A stretch of DNA of 64,000 nucleotides from the NCBI RefSeq assembly GCF_006494655.1, contig NZ_VHIM01000001.1, positions 186,001 to 250,000 on the forward strand, read 5' to 3'. Each line of letters begins with the position of its first letter. Position 1 is the stretch's first letter. The notes below the pieces were generated by a model, which ran no database searches, was not told the DNA's origin, and saw nothing but the letters and a program-made list of their open reading frames with translations. This DNA is from Arthrobacter agilis (lineage in GTDB: Bacteria; Actinomycetota; Actinomycetes; Actinomycetales; Micrococcaceae). The translations under genes were made by a program, and so were the position numbers. Shown here piece by piece: positions 27,891 to 38,183 of the stretch.

Positions 27891-29645
27891 ATGGGGGATC
27901 CGGGGGGACCAGAGACGGACGGACGGGCAGACGGTGCCCGGAAGGGACCGGCAGCGCCGCGCGCCCCGGCCGGTGTGACCGGCCGCGCGACTCCGCCCGC
28001 CCGAACCGCCCCCGGCAGCAGTCTGAGCCGCCGACGCCGGATCGTGCTCAGCGAGCTCGCGCTCACCATCACCTTCACCCTCACCGTGGTCCTCGGACTC
28101 GTCGGGACGGCGAACCTCGCCTCGCCGGCTCTCTTCGTCGCCGGCTGGGCCCTGAACCTCGTCGTCCTGGCCACCTGCCTCGTCCTGCCCTGGCACCGCA
28201 TCCCGAGCCGCTGGGTCACCCTGGTACCCCTGACCGACTTCGTGGCCATCGCCGTCGCCCGGGCCGCGGCAGGCGAGGGCCTGACCGGCGTCGGTCTCCT
28301 CGCGGCGTTCCCGACGGTGTGGATGGCAGCGTCGCGCGTGCGCACCCGGACGGCCGTCGGTACCGCCGTCATCGCCTCCCTGGTGATCATCTGGCTCCCC
28401 TTCTTCCTGGGCGACCTCCGCATGACCCTCGACGCCCTGGTGAACCCGATCCTGCTGCCCGTCATGATGACGGGCCTCGCGGCCTTCGTCAGCGAGCTCA
28501 CGAAGGACAACCGGCGGCGCCAGGAGGCACTCAGGGCGTCGCAGTCGGCGTTGCGCGAGAGCGTGGAGGCCGGCCGACGCCGGGAACGCCTGCTCGGGAC
28601 CGTCCTCGACACGGTCGGCGTGGGGCTGCTCGCGCTGGACGAACGCGGGAACGACCTCCTGATGAACGCCCGCCAGCGGGACTCCCACGCGGCCGCCGCT
28701 CCCCCGGGCAATCCCGACCCGAACGAGAGCGAGCTGCTGATCTTCGGCGCGGACAGGGAGACACCCGTCCCGCCCCAGGAGCGGCCGGTGGCCCGCGCGG
28801 TGCAGGGGCAGGACCTGCACGGCGATCAGGTGTGGATCGGCAGCGGACGCGCGCAGCGTGCCCTCAGCGTCTTCTCCCACTCCATGTACGACGACGACGG
28901 CACGTTCGCCGGGACGGTGGTGTCCTTCAACGATGTCACCGAGCTCCTGCTGGCCCTCGAGGCGAAGGACGACTTCCTGTCCAACGTCTCCCACGAGTTC
29001 CGGACGCCGCTGACGTCGATCCTCGGGTACCTCGAAGTGAGCCTCGAACTCGCCGAGAGCCTGCCCGAGGACGTCACGCACTACCTGGAGGTGGCCCGGC
29101 GCAACGCCGTCCGGCTCGAGCAACTCGTCGAGGACCTGCTGGCGATCAACGCCGGGACCTTCGCGGTGAATCCCGAACCGACCGACGTCGGGCTGGTCCT
29201 CGCGGAGGCCGCGGACTCGGGTCTTGTCCGAGCGACCCGCGCGGGCCTGCACCTCGTGAACCGGGCACCCCGGTCGCTGACCGCGGTCGCCGATCCCGTG
29301 CGGCTCGGGCAGGCCCTGGACAACCTGCTCAGCAACGCCGTGAAGTACAACCGACCCGGCGGACGCATCACGCTCGACGCGTCGATGGAGGACGAAGGGC
29401 TCACGGTGTGTGTCGAGGACACCGGCATCGGCATCGCGGCGGAGGAACTGGACCAGGTGTTCGACCGCTTCTTCCGGTCACCGTCCGCGCGCGCCTCGAC
29501 CGTCCCGGGCGTAGGGCTGGGGCTCCTGATCACGCGGAGCATCGTCAGCGAGCACGGCGGATCCATCACGGTGCGGAGCGAACCGGGCAGGGGGACGTGT
29601 TTCACGATCGTGCTGCCGCAGCCTGCGGAGTCACGCACGGCGTGA
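27891..29645 (+). CDS. Membrane sensor histidine kinase with PAS domain
   Basis: 584 residues. A disordered N-terminus leads to about five hydrophobic helices (residues ~50-205), a coiled linker, a PAS domain (~225-355, TVLDTVGVGLLALDERGN to VVSFNDVTELL), then HisKA with the H box NVSHEFRTPLTSILGYLE (His368). HATPase_c follows with N box NLLSNAVKYN, G1 DTGIGI and G2 GVGLGLLIT. It should autophosphorylate and pass phosphate to a response regulator, but none is encoded nearby, so it is an orphan here. It begins 25 bp after nhaA, which may mean joint transcription and a link to salt or pH (inference). Confidence 0.92.
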   Translation: MGDPGGPETDGRADGARKGPAAPRAPAGVTGRATPPARTAPGSSLSRRRRIVLSELALTITFTLTVVLGLVGTANLASPALFVAGWALNLVVLATCLVLPWHRIPSRWVTLVPLTDFVAIAVARAAAGEGLTGVGLLAAFPTVWMAASRVRTRTAVGTAVIASLVIIWLPFFLGDLRMTLDALVNPILLPVMMTGLAAFVSELTKDNRRRQEALRASQSALRESVEAGRRRERLLGTVLDTVGVGLLALDERGNDLLMNARQRDSHAAAAPPGNPDPNESELLIFGADRETPVPPQERPVARAVQGQDLHGDQVWIGSGRAQRALSVFSHSMYDDDGTFAGTVVSFNDVTELLLALEAKDDFLSNVSHEFRTPLTSILGYLEVSLELAESLPEDVTHYLEVARRNAVRLEQLVEDLLAINAGTFAVNPEPTDVGLVLAEAADSGLVRATRAGLHLVNRAPRSLTAVADPVRLGQALDNLLSNAVKYNRPGGRITLDASMEDEGLTVCVEDTGIGIAAEELDQVFDRFFRSPSARASTVPGVGLGLLITRSIVSEHGGSITVRSEPGRGTCFTIVLPQPAESRTA

Positions 29646-29669
29646 TCGGCCGGGTCGACGCCTGACGGC

Positions 29670-31450
<1,781 letters not shown>

Positions 31451-31462
31451 TCAGCCGGCTGC

Positions 31463-31484
31463 CCCTTGCGCGATAACGCAAGGG
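31463..31484 (-). promoter_or_regulatory. Palindrome upstream of sufS
   Basis: CCCTTGCG, loop CGATAA, CGCAAGGG, a perfect 8-bp dyad in the sufS leader or promoter. It could be an operator or an RNA hairpin; it does not look like a known Fe-S regulator site that I can name. Confidence 0.45.
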
Positions 31485-31554
31485 TTGTCTGTGCTAATCC
31501 TCCCACCCGGGTGGTGCCTGCGGCATCCCAGTGGAGCCTAACGGGGACCACGCG

Positions 31555-32706
31555 CTAGGAGGCCGCCGTCCGTCCGGCGATCACCGCGACGATCTGGTCC
31601 CTGTACCGCTGCGGAGCATGGTGGGCCTGGGCGCGTGTCCGGTCACGGAGGGCCCGCTCGCGCCAGGTCGACCAGTCGTCGACGATCACCTCGACGGCCG
31701 TCGCGAGCCGGCCGGCATCATCCGGCTCCACGAACTGCACGCTGGCGTAGTGCTCGCCGGCCTCGACCAGGCCCGGCATCGCCGACACCACGGCGGGCCG
31801 TGCCGCGAGCACGGCCTCGATCACCGTGTTGCCGAAGGACTCGTCGAGCCGCGCCGGGATCAGGACGATATCCGCCGCCTCGACGGCCCCCCAGATGTCC
31901 TCCCGGAAACCCTGCAGCTCGATCGTGCCCTGGAGACCCTGCTCGCGTATCTTCTCGGTGAGGCCCTCCGCATACCACTCGTTGCCCTCGAACACAGCTC
32001 CGACGACATCCAGGCGGACCGCTCGTCCGCGGCGCTCCAGCTCGGCGACGGCATCGATCGCCACGTCGACGCCCTTGCGGTGCGAGATCCGGCCGAAGTA
32101 GACGAGCCGGGCCGGATCGGCGATGGTGTCCCGCGCGTCGGAGCCGGACGACGGACCTGCGACTCCGTTGTAGACGAGCCGGGCACGGGCAGCGCGCCCC
32201 GGCAGGGACTCGGCGAGGACCCGGATCGTGTAGCGGCTGTTGGCGATCACCTCGGACGCGAAGACCAGGGGGAGCGTGAGGAGGCGCCGGATGACGGGGC
32301 GTACATGCCCCTCGGCCTCGTGGACGTGTACCAGCACGCGCCGACGCATCAGCCGCGCGACGACGGGCCACCAGGGCATGCTCACGGTGTTCACGTAGAC
32401 GATGTCGGGCCGGGTGCGGCGGATGAACGTGGTGATGGCCCACACCGAATTGACACTCTGGCGGACGATCGAGAGTGCCCCTCTGGCGGAGAGGAGGTTC
32501 TTCCGCAGGACCAGCGTCTGCAGCACGACCGCTCGTGCCCCGAGTGCGACGACGTGCGGGGTCAGCGGGCCCTCGGCCGGCATGACCACGAGCACCTCGG
32601 CGCCCGTATCGACCAGACCGGCGAGGGTTTCGAGCATCATCCTGTCCGAACCGTAGAGGTCCGACGAGGGGTGCGCGATGACGATCGTCTGTCCAGTCAA
32701 ATCCAT
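31555..32706 (-). CDS. Family 4-type glycosyltransferase (GT-B)
   Basis: 383 residues. N-terminal domain: VIAHPSSDLYGSDRMMLETLAGLV, typical for acceptor binding, with RPDIVYVNTV. C-terminal nucleotide-sugar domain: LVYFGRISHRKGVDVAIDAV, FREDIWGAVEAADIVLIPARLDESFGNTVIEA, the E-x7-E pattern of retaining GT4 enzymes. It probably adds a hexose to the polysaccharide repeat unit. GGAGG stands 5 nt before the ATG. It sits next to, but separate from, the polysaccharide operons and diverges from the beta-helix gene. Confidence 0.9.
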   Translation of the reverse strand: MDLTGQTIVIAHPSSDLYGSDRMMLETLAGLVDTGAEVLVVMPAEGPLTPHVVALGARAVVLQTLVLRKNLLSARGALSIVRQSVNSVWAITTFIRRTRPDIVYVNTVSMPWWPVVARLMRRRVLVHVHEAEGHVRPVIRRLLTLPLVFASEVIANSRYTIRVLAESLPGRAARARLVYNGVAGPSSGSDARDTIADPARLVYFGRISHRKGVDVAIDAVAELERRGRAVRLDVVGAVFEGNEWYAEGLTEKIREQGLQGTIELQGFREDIWGAVEAADIVLIPARLDESFGNTVIEAVLAARPAVVSAMPGLVEAGEHYASVQFVEPDDAGRLATAVEVIVDDWSTWRERALRDRTRAQAHHAPQRYRDQIVAVIAGRTAAS

Positions 32707-32874
32707 GGAGACCTCCGGCTAGCCGTGCAGGGGCGGGTCGAACCGTCGCGGCAGACCGTTCCGCGCGTCGACGTTCCTCATCATAAACAGGGACGCTCCT
32801 CGCCCCGTCCGGCAGCACCCTGTCCAGCCCGGACGGGTCGCTCGGCAGGGGTACCACGGCCTTGCCCCACGGGC

Positions 32875-32905
32875 TAGAATTCGGTGTCGGCATTTTGCCG
32901 CCACC
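32875..32905 (+). promoter_or_regulatory. Possible -10 and 5' hairpin before the beta-helix gene
   Basis: TAGAAT (32875-32880) is a plausible -10, although no -35 is evident. Directly after it GGTG-T-CGGCA, loop TTT, TGCCG-C-CACC could form a hairpin at the extreme 5' end of the transcript, 43 bp before the ATG. Confidence 0.35.
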
Positions 32906-32947
32906 GTCCGTGTCCGACGATGCATCATCGCGTGCCAAAGGGAATCT

Positions 32948-34840
32948 ATGATCGAACACCAACGGCGACGTGTCGGGCAGATCGTCGGTCTCGGCGCACT
33001 CGTCCTCAGTTCGGCCGTCGTCGTCTCGGGCTGCGTGCCGGCCCAGGTCCAGGAGATCTCCGGGACCGGCGTGGTGGTCGCGGGCATGGCGGGGAACGTC
33101 CGCCAGGACAGCGTGCTGGCACGGACGCTCGGCGTCCTGACCGCTTCCGAGACACGCTCCGTCCCCGGAGAGCGCCCGAATTCGGGAGCGGAACCCGTGG
33201 GCACCACGGTGTTCCCGGTGCCGAGCAATGCCATCTTCGTCGCCGTCGGCGGGAACGACACCGCTCCCGGGACCGAGGAAGCCCCGCTGGCGACGATCAA
33301 GAAGGCCATCTCCCGGGCCGAGAGCGGGCAGACCGTCGTGCTGCGGGGCGGTACCTACCTCGAAGCGGTCAAAATCCCCTCCACCAAACGCATCACCCTG
33401 CAGTCGTTCCCGGACGAGGAGGTGTGGCTCGACGGAAGCATGCCGGTCACCGGCGTCGAACCCGACGGAGGACGATTCGCCGTCGAGGGATGGACGAAGG
33501 AGTTCGACGCGAGTCCGACCTACTCGTGGGGCAACGCCGACGGGACGACGCCGGGCTGGACCTTCGTCAACGCCGAGCATCCCATGGCCTCGCACCCGGA
33601 CCAGGTGTGGATCGATGGCACGTCCCAGCGCCAGGTACCGAGCCTCGACGACGTGGTCCCCGGCTCCTTCTTCGTCGACTACACGAGTCACCGCCTCGTC
33701 CTGGGTTCCGACCCGGCCGGCAAGGAGGTCAGGGCCAGCTCGCTGGCGAAGGCCATCTCCGTCCAGTCGCCCGGATCCGCGATCAAGGGGATCGGCGTGC
33801 GACGGTTCTCCCCCTCCGTACCCCACATGGCCGCCGTGACCCTCGAGAGCAGCAACATCACCGTCGAGGACGTGGTGATCGAGCAGACCTCCACAACCGG
33901 ACTCGCGGTATCCGGAACGGACGCCAGCCTCAGGGGAATCACGCTGAGGGAGAACGGCATGCTCGGTGCCTCCGCGACGTACGCGGACGGCCTGTCCGCG
34001 ATCGATCTCGAGGTGACGGGCAACAACACCGAGGGCTTCAACCATTCGCCGGCAGCCGGAGGGTTCAAGATCGGCCGCTCCCGGTCCGTACAGGTGCAGG
34101 ACAGCATCTTCAGGGACAACAACGGGACCGGTCTCTGGTTCGACGAATCGGTGTTCGACCTGACGGCGTCGGGGAACGATGTGATCGGGAACAGGAGCCA
34201 TGGGATCTCGGTCGAGATCTCGGCTCGCGCCCTCATCGCGAACAATATCGTTGCCGACAACCAGGGGCACGGACTGAAGGTCAACAACACCAGTGGCGTC
34301 GGGATCTGGAACAACGCGTTCGTCGACAACGGCCGTCCGATCAACGTGGTGCAGGACCCGCGGCGCGCGGCAGACCCGCAGGCTCCGGGGCACGACCCCC
34401 GACAGCCGTTCCCCGACCCGTCGATGACCTGGATCAACGGTCCCGTGGACATCCGCAACAACGTCCTCACGGGCACCACGGGGAACTGCCTCCTCTGTGT
34501 CGAGGACTTCTCGGACGAGCTGTCGGCGGAAGCCATGGGAGTGACCACGGCAGGGAACGTCTTCCACCGGGCCACAGGATCGAGCCCCGACTGGCTCGTC
34601 ATCTGGTCGAGGGGTGCGGAGGACCCTGCGGTCTTCACCACGCTCGGGCGGTTCAGGAACGCCACCGGCCAGGCGAAGCACGACATGGAGCTCACGGGAC
34701 AGGCCATCGTGGACCCGGTCACCTACCGTGTCACCGATACCGTGCGATCAGCCGTCGTCGCGCAGCCCCTCCCAGCCCGGATCGCCGGGCTGCTCCACGT
34801 ACCCTCAGACAGCCTGGTGGTAGGACCTGTCGGGGACTGA
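32948..34840 (+). CDS. Right-handed parallel beta-helix lipoprotein
   Basis: 630 residues. The N-terminus has a hydrophobic segment with lipobox-like VVVSGCVPA. The sequence FVAVGGNDTAPGTEEAPLAT, followed by IKKAISRAESGQTVVLRGGTYLEAVKI, is the opening of DUF1565/pectate-lyase-type beta helices. From residue ~280 there are repeated Asn-rich rungs (VIEQTSTTGLAVSG, DSIFRDNNGTGLWFD, NNIVADNQGHGLKVNN). Such helices in polysaccharide loci are often lyases, epimerases or binding proteins. No catalytic residues can be assigned. AAGGGAA precedes the ATG. Its last 36 bp overlap the convergent polymerase gene. Confidence 0.85.
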   Translation: MIEHQRRRVGQIVGLGALVLSSAVVVSGCVPAQVQEISGTGVVVAGMAGNVRQDSVLARTLGVLTASETRSVPGERPNSGAEPVGTTVFPVPSNAIFVAVGGNDTAPGTEEAPLATIKKAISRAESGQTVVLRGGTYLEAVKIPSTKRITLQSFPDEEVWLDGSMPVTGVEPDGGRFAVEGWTKEFDASPTYSWGNADGTTPGWTFVNAEHPMASHPDQVWIDGTSQRQVPSLDDVVPGSFFVDYTSHRLVLGSDPAGKEVRASSLAKAISVQSPGSAIKGIGVRRFSPSVPHMAAVTLESSNITVEDVVIEQTSTTGLAVSGTDASLRGITLRENGMLGASATYADGLSAIDLEVTGNNTEGFNHSPAAGGFKIGRSRSVQVQDSIFRDNNGTGLWFDESVFDLTASGNDVIGNRSHGISVEISARALIANNIVADNQGHGLKVNNTSGVGIWNNAFVDNGRPINVVQDPRRAADPQAPGHDPRQPFPDPSMTWINGPVDIRNNVLTGTTGNCLLCVEDFSDELSAEAMGVTTAGNVFHRATGSSPDWLVIWSRGAEDPAVFTTLGRFRNATGQAKHDMELTGQAIVDPVTYRVTDTVRSAVVAQPLPARIAGLLHVPSDSLVVGPVGD

Positions 34841-36043
34841 CACGCGGAGCGGATCGGCCGGTACAGCCGGTTCCCCTACCTGATCGCGCGCCTGCCGCGG
34901 CGGGACGAACGTGGCCGCGAGGGCGATGAACACCATGAAGGTGACGCTGGCGTCGAGAAGCCCTGTTTCGAGGAACGACCGGATCAGCAGGAAGACGAGG
35001 AGAGCGATCGGCAGCGCGTTACGGCTCCCGCCCCTCAGATTGAGGACGAGGACCACGAGGACAAGGGCGGCGAGGACTGCGGTGCCGATCAGCCCGGTCT
35101 GGGCGAGTGCCGAGATCCAGCTCGAGTCCAGGACCTGATCGTTCCAGTACTGTCCCTTCACGTGCACGGTCTTGACCGAGAGCCCGGCACCGACCCACTT
35201 CTGCAGGCTCTCGAACGGCGTCTGCAGCACCACGTCCCAGGCGATGGTGCGCGAGTTGAGCGTGAAGTTGGAGGTTTCTCCCTCGCGGTTCAGGAGTGTC
35301 CCGACGAGGCCGGTGTAGGTCACGACGGCGAACAGCACCGGGACGGCGGCCACGAGGACGACGGCGACGAAGCGCTGGAGCGACCGGGCCCCGAGGAGAA
35401 GGACCACGGCGGCCAGGGCCATGCCGAGCAGGGCCGTCCGTGACTGGGTCGCGATGCAGGCGAGCGAGAAGAAGCACGCGGCGATGATGGCGCCGGCGGT
35501 CGCGCGGCCCGAGAGCACGCGGTGGATCGCCGCAAGCGCGGGGATGGCGCAGAGGACGATCAGGCCGTTGGGGCTGATCGGCAGGAGGGTCCCTGCCAGG
35601 CGCCCGCCCCCGGCGATCGTGCCGATACCCGTGACGGTGAGGACCGCCCCGACGACGCCGGTCGCAATGACCATCTGGCCGAGGACATCCTTCCGCGGAA
35701 AGGACGACGCCAGCAGCACCACCGTCGCAGCGAGGAGGACCACCCGCACCGCGAGGACGGCGGAGGCGGCCGGCGCCCCCGCGTCGAGCGCACCGACCAT
35801 GGAGACCGCGAGGACGGCGAGCACTGCCAGCAGGGGGCCCCCGGCCACGGGGTGAACGGTCGGCGCGGTCCGTCGCAGGGCCAGCGCCATCAGGACGGCG
35901 AGCGCCTGGAGCGCCGCCTTCGCGATCACGACGGTGTCGAAGGCACCCTCGAAGTAGACGCCCTTGCGCCATGCCGTGACACTGACGATGAGGACGATCC
36001 AGATGACGACTGCCCCTGCGGAACGGTACTGCGCCTTACGCAC
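34805..36043 (-). CDS. O-antigen ligase/polymerase-like membrane protein (Wzy type)
   Basis: 412 residues from a GTG at 36043 that overlaps the previous stop (GTGCGTAA); a GTG at 36073 is an alternative and the frame is open to 36193. About ten hydrophobic helices are present, with a large extracytoplasmic loop between residues ~235 and 300 (NREGETSNFTLNSRTIAWDV, FESLQKWVGAGLS). That loop matches the Wzy_C/O-antigen ligase pattern. The protein probably polymerises lipid-linked repeat units outside the membrane. Last gene of the polysaccharide operon; its 3' end overlaps the beta-helix gene convergently. Confidence 0.82.
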   Translation of the reverse strand: MRKAQYRSAGAVVIWIVLIVSVTAWRKGVYFEGAFDTVVIAKAALQALAVLMALALRRTAPTVHPVAGGPLLAVLAVLAVSMVGALDAGAPAASAVLAVRVVLLAATVVLLASSFPRKDVLGQMVIATGVVGAVLTVTGIGTIAGGGRLAGTLLPISPNGLIVLCAIPALAAIHRVLSGRATAGAIIAACFFSLACIATQSRTALLGMALAAVVLLLGARSLQRFVAVVLVAAVPVLFAVVTYTGLVGTLLNREGETSNFTLNSRTIAWDVVLQTPFESLQKWVGAGLSVKTVHVKGQYWNDQVLDSSWISALAQTGLIGTAVLAALVLVVLVLNLRGGSRNALPIALLVFLLIRSFLETGLLDASVTFMVFIALAATFVPPRQARDQVGEPAVPADPLRVSVPDRSYHQAV

Positions 36044-37379
36044 GACCAGGGGTCCGGACCACCAGGTGTGCACGTCCCCGCGTGCGGCCGCCCGACCGCC
36101 GCGGCCCACCGACGACGACCATCCCGAGCGGTTCCACCCCGATCGCCCGGAGTTCACGCAGGGCGTCCTCGACGTCCGCCGACGCAGTGCCATGGGACAC
36201 CAGCACCAGCGTGGCCTCTGCGACCGGGGCGACGGTCCAGGTGGTCAGCGGGTGCGAGTCGTAGGAGGTGCGCACGAGCGTCACGTCGAAGGCGTCGTCG
36301 ATCTCCTTGAGGATACTCGCGCCCTGGCGAGCCGCCCGGGAGTGGCTGATCCGCTCGGTGGAGGTACCGATCGGCAGTTGGTGGACCCCGGCGTCGGACA
36401 CGGAGACGACGTCGTTGAGGGTCGCATCCCCCACGAGGACGTCGGTGAACCCGATCTCCCGGGCGCTTCCGCCACTTCCGGGGTCACCGGATGGCGTCCC
36501 CGGAGTCGTCGCGTCGAGGAGGCAGGTACGCGCACCGGAATCACCGATGAAGGATGCGAACTGATGGCTGAACGCGTTCGACGTCTCGTTCGGCCGCCCG
36601 ACAGCCGTCACCATGAGGAGCTTGGGGAGCTGCCCGCCACGCCGGGTGAGGAGCGCGGTCATCAGCTCGCGGTACTGAAGCGCCGTTTCCTGGGAGAGGC
36701 CACCCCTGGTGGTCACGCCACCGGCCACGGAGCCCAGCACCTCGACATCGACCGAACGGGGCAGATCGCCGTCGCCCCGGATCCTGCGGTACCCGCTCCC
36801 CAGGAGGAGAGCGGCGATGAGCCCCAGGGAAAGCCCCGCGAGCAGCCCCATGGCGAGATTCAGCGCGGTGTTGGGTGACGTCGCGGAGGCGGGGGCCACG
36901 GCAGGAACGGTGACGAACGCTTCAACCGCTGCATTGCGCGCCGTGTCCCCGCCCTCCAGCTGCCGGATGACGTCCCGCAGGTTCTCGGCCACCAGGTTGG
37001 CGAGCGTAGCGGCCTCCTCGGGCGTCGGAGCGGTGGCCGTCACATCGACGAAGACCGTCTCCGCCGGATTGCTCGCGCCCACCCGGTCCCTCAGCTCTGT
37101 CAGTGTCAGGGCCGAGTCAAGCTCCTGCAGGACGGGCGTGAGCACCTGGGGACTGTAGACGAGCTCCGGGTACGACTTCACCCGCTGCAGGACGAACTGC
37201 GAATTCTCGAAGCTCGAACTCGAATCCGAGTCGGCCCGGATGAAGAGATTCGCCTCGGCCTCGTAGGTGCGCCCGGAGAGTCCCGTGACGAGGGCTGCGA
37301 GCAGGAGCCCGATCAGCGTCGAGACGGCGATGAGGCGCCAGCGGCGCCGGAAGATGCGTCCGTAATCGTTCAGCTCCAT
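36036..37379 (-). CDS. Wzz/YveK-like chain-length protein with degenerate tyrosine-kinase domain
   Basis: 447 residues from the ATG at 37379 (AGGTGA 6 nt upstream). N-terminal Wzz part: MELNDYGRIFRRRWRLI, a first membrane helix, an extracytoplasmic domain, and a second helix at ~180-205. The cytoplasmic part has the BY-kinase layout but its Walker A is not intact: TAVGRPNETSNAFSHQFA replaces the expected GxGKS/T, and the Walker A-prime LLDATTPG lacks the usual D-x-D. The C-terminus has no tyrosine cluster. It is probably a chain-length or export regulator without kinase activity (inference). It overlaps both neighbours by a few bases. Confidence 0.85.
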   Translation of the reverse strand: MELNDYGRIFRRRWRLIAVSTLIGLLLAALVTGLSGRTYEAEANLFIRADSDSSSSFENSQFVLQRVKSYPELVYSPQVLTPVLQELDSALTLTELRDRVGASNPAETVFVDVTATAPTPEEAATLANLVAENLRDVIRQLEGGDTARNAAVEAFVTVPAVAPASATSPNTALNLAMGLLAGLSLGLIAALLLGSGYRRIRGDGDLPRSVDVEVLGSVAGGVTTRGGLSQETALQYRELMTALLTRRGGQLPKLLMVTAVGRPNETSNAFSHQFASFIGDSGARTCLLDATTPGTPSGDPGSGGSAREIGFTDVLVGDATLNDVVSVSDAGVHQLPIGTSTERISHSRAARQGASILKEIDDAFDVTLVRTSYDSHPLTTWTVAPVAEATLVLVSHGTASADVEDALRELRAIGVEPLGMVVVGGPRRSGGRTRGRAHLVVRTPGRA

Positions 37380-38110
37380 GTCTTCACCTCGCGGTACCAC
37401 TTGGGCAGGGCCAGCACCAGGAAGGCGAGATTGGCGAGCATGAGCAGGCTGTAGGCGCCGATGAATACCGGAGGAACGAGCAGGAGGACGAACAGCACGC
37501 ACAGCAGGCCGAAATCGGTGGGGAGGACGGCCAGGGAGTACAGGAGCGACGACGACGTCTTCCCGGGTACCGACCCCGTTGCGGACCGGTGCGCCCTGCG
37601 CAACTGATCCATCAGCAGGGACGAGAAGAAGTGCACGGTGCCCAGCACCTGGAACACGAGCGGCACGATCAGCCACGCCGTGTCGACATCGAGGTACCGC
37701 CACCAGCAGATGAGGATGCACAGGTGGATGCTGCCCTCCTTGAAGGCGTCCACGGTGTGGTCCAGCCACTCCCCGGCGGAGGAACCCGTCCCGGTCAGCC
37801 GCGCGAGCTGGCCGTCGGCGGAGTCCAGGGCATAGCCGAGCGCGAGCAGCGCGGCCACCAGGACGGCAGTCCCGGTGGTCGGATCCGTCAGGACCAGCAC
37901 GGCCAGTCCTGACACGGTGGCTGCCGCGCTGATCAGGGTGACCTGATTCGGTGTCATCCTGCGGGAGTAGGCCGCCGCCGCGAAGATCCTCCCCAGCCGC
38001 CTGTTGACGTATCTCGAGTATGCAGGTGCTCCCTTCGATGTCTTCTGTGCGCTGGCGAGAGAGTCCAGTGCTTCGCGGAATTCCAGTTGCGCCCCAGGTC
38101 GCATGGTCAT
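37370..38110 (-). CDS. CDP-alcohol phosphotransferase family membrane enzyme
   Basis: 246 residues from the ATG at 38110 (AAGGA 6-7 nt upstream). The family signature is exact: D96-x2-D99-G100-x2-A103-R104-x8-G113-x3-D117-x3-D121. About five to six hydrophobic helices surround it. Enzymes of this family move a phosphoalcohol from a CDP-alcohol, or phosphatidyl from CDP-diacylglycerol. The TagD-like cytidylyltransferase in the neighbouring operon could supply a CDP-polyol, making this a candidate for attaching a phospho-polyol to a lipid or glycan (inference). A 73-bp gap follows the giant surface-protein gene; the 3' end overlaps the Wzz gene by 10 bp. Confidence 0.9.
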   Translation of the reverse strand: MTMRPGAQLEFREALDSLASAQKTSKGAPAYSRYVNRRLGRIFAAAAYSRRMTPNQVTLISAAATVSGLAVLVLTDPTTGTAVLVAALLALGYALDSADGQLARLTGTGSSAGEWLDHTVDAFKEGSIHLCILICWWRYLDVDTAWLIVPLVFQVLGTVHFFSSLLMDQLRRAHRSATGSVPGKTSSSLLYSLAVLPTDFGLLCVLFVLLLVPPVFIGAYSLLMLANLAFLVLALPKWYREVKTWS

Positions 38111-38183
38111 GTCAGTCCTTCGGTGTGTACGGACGTCGAATTGTCGTCCAACGGATATTCTGCCGGGTGATGCCGGCGGGCGG

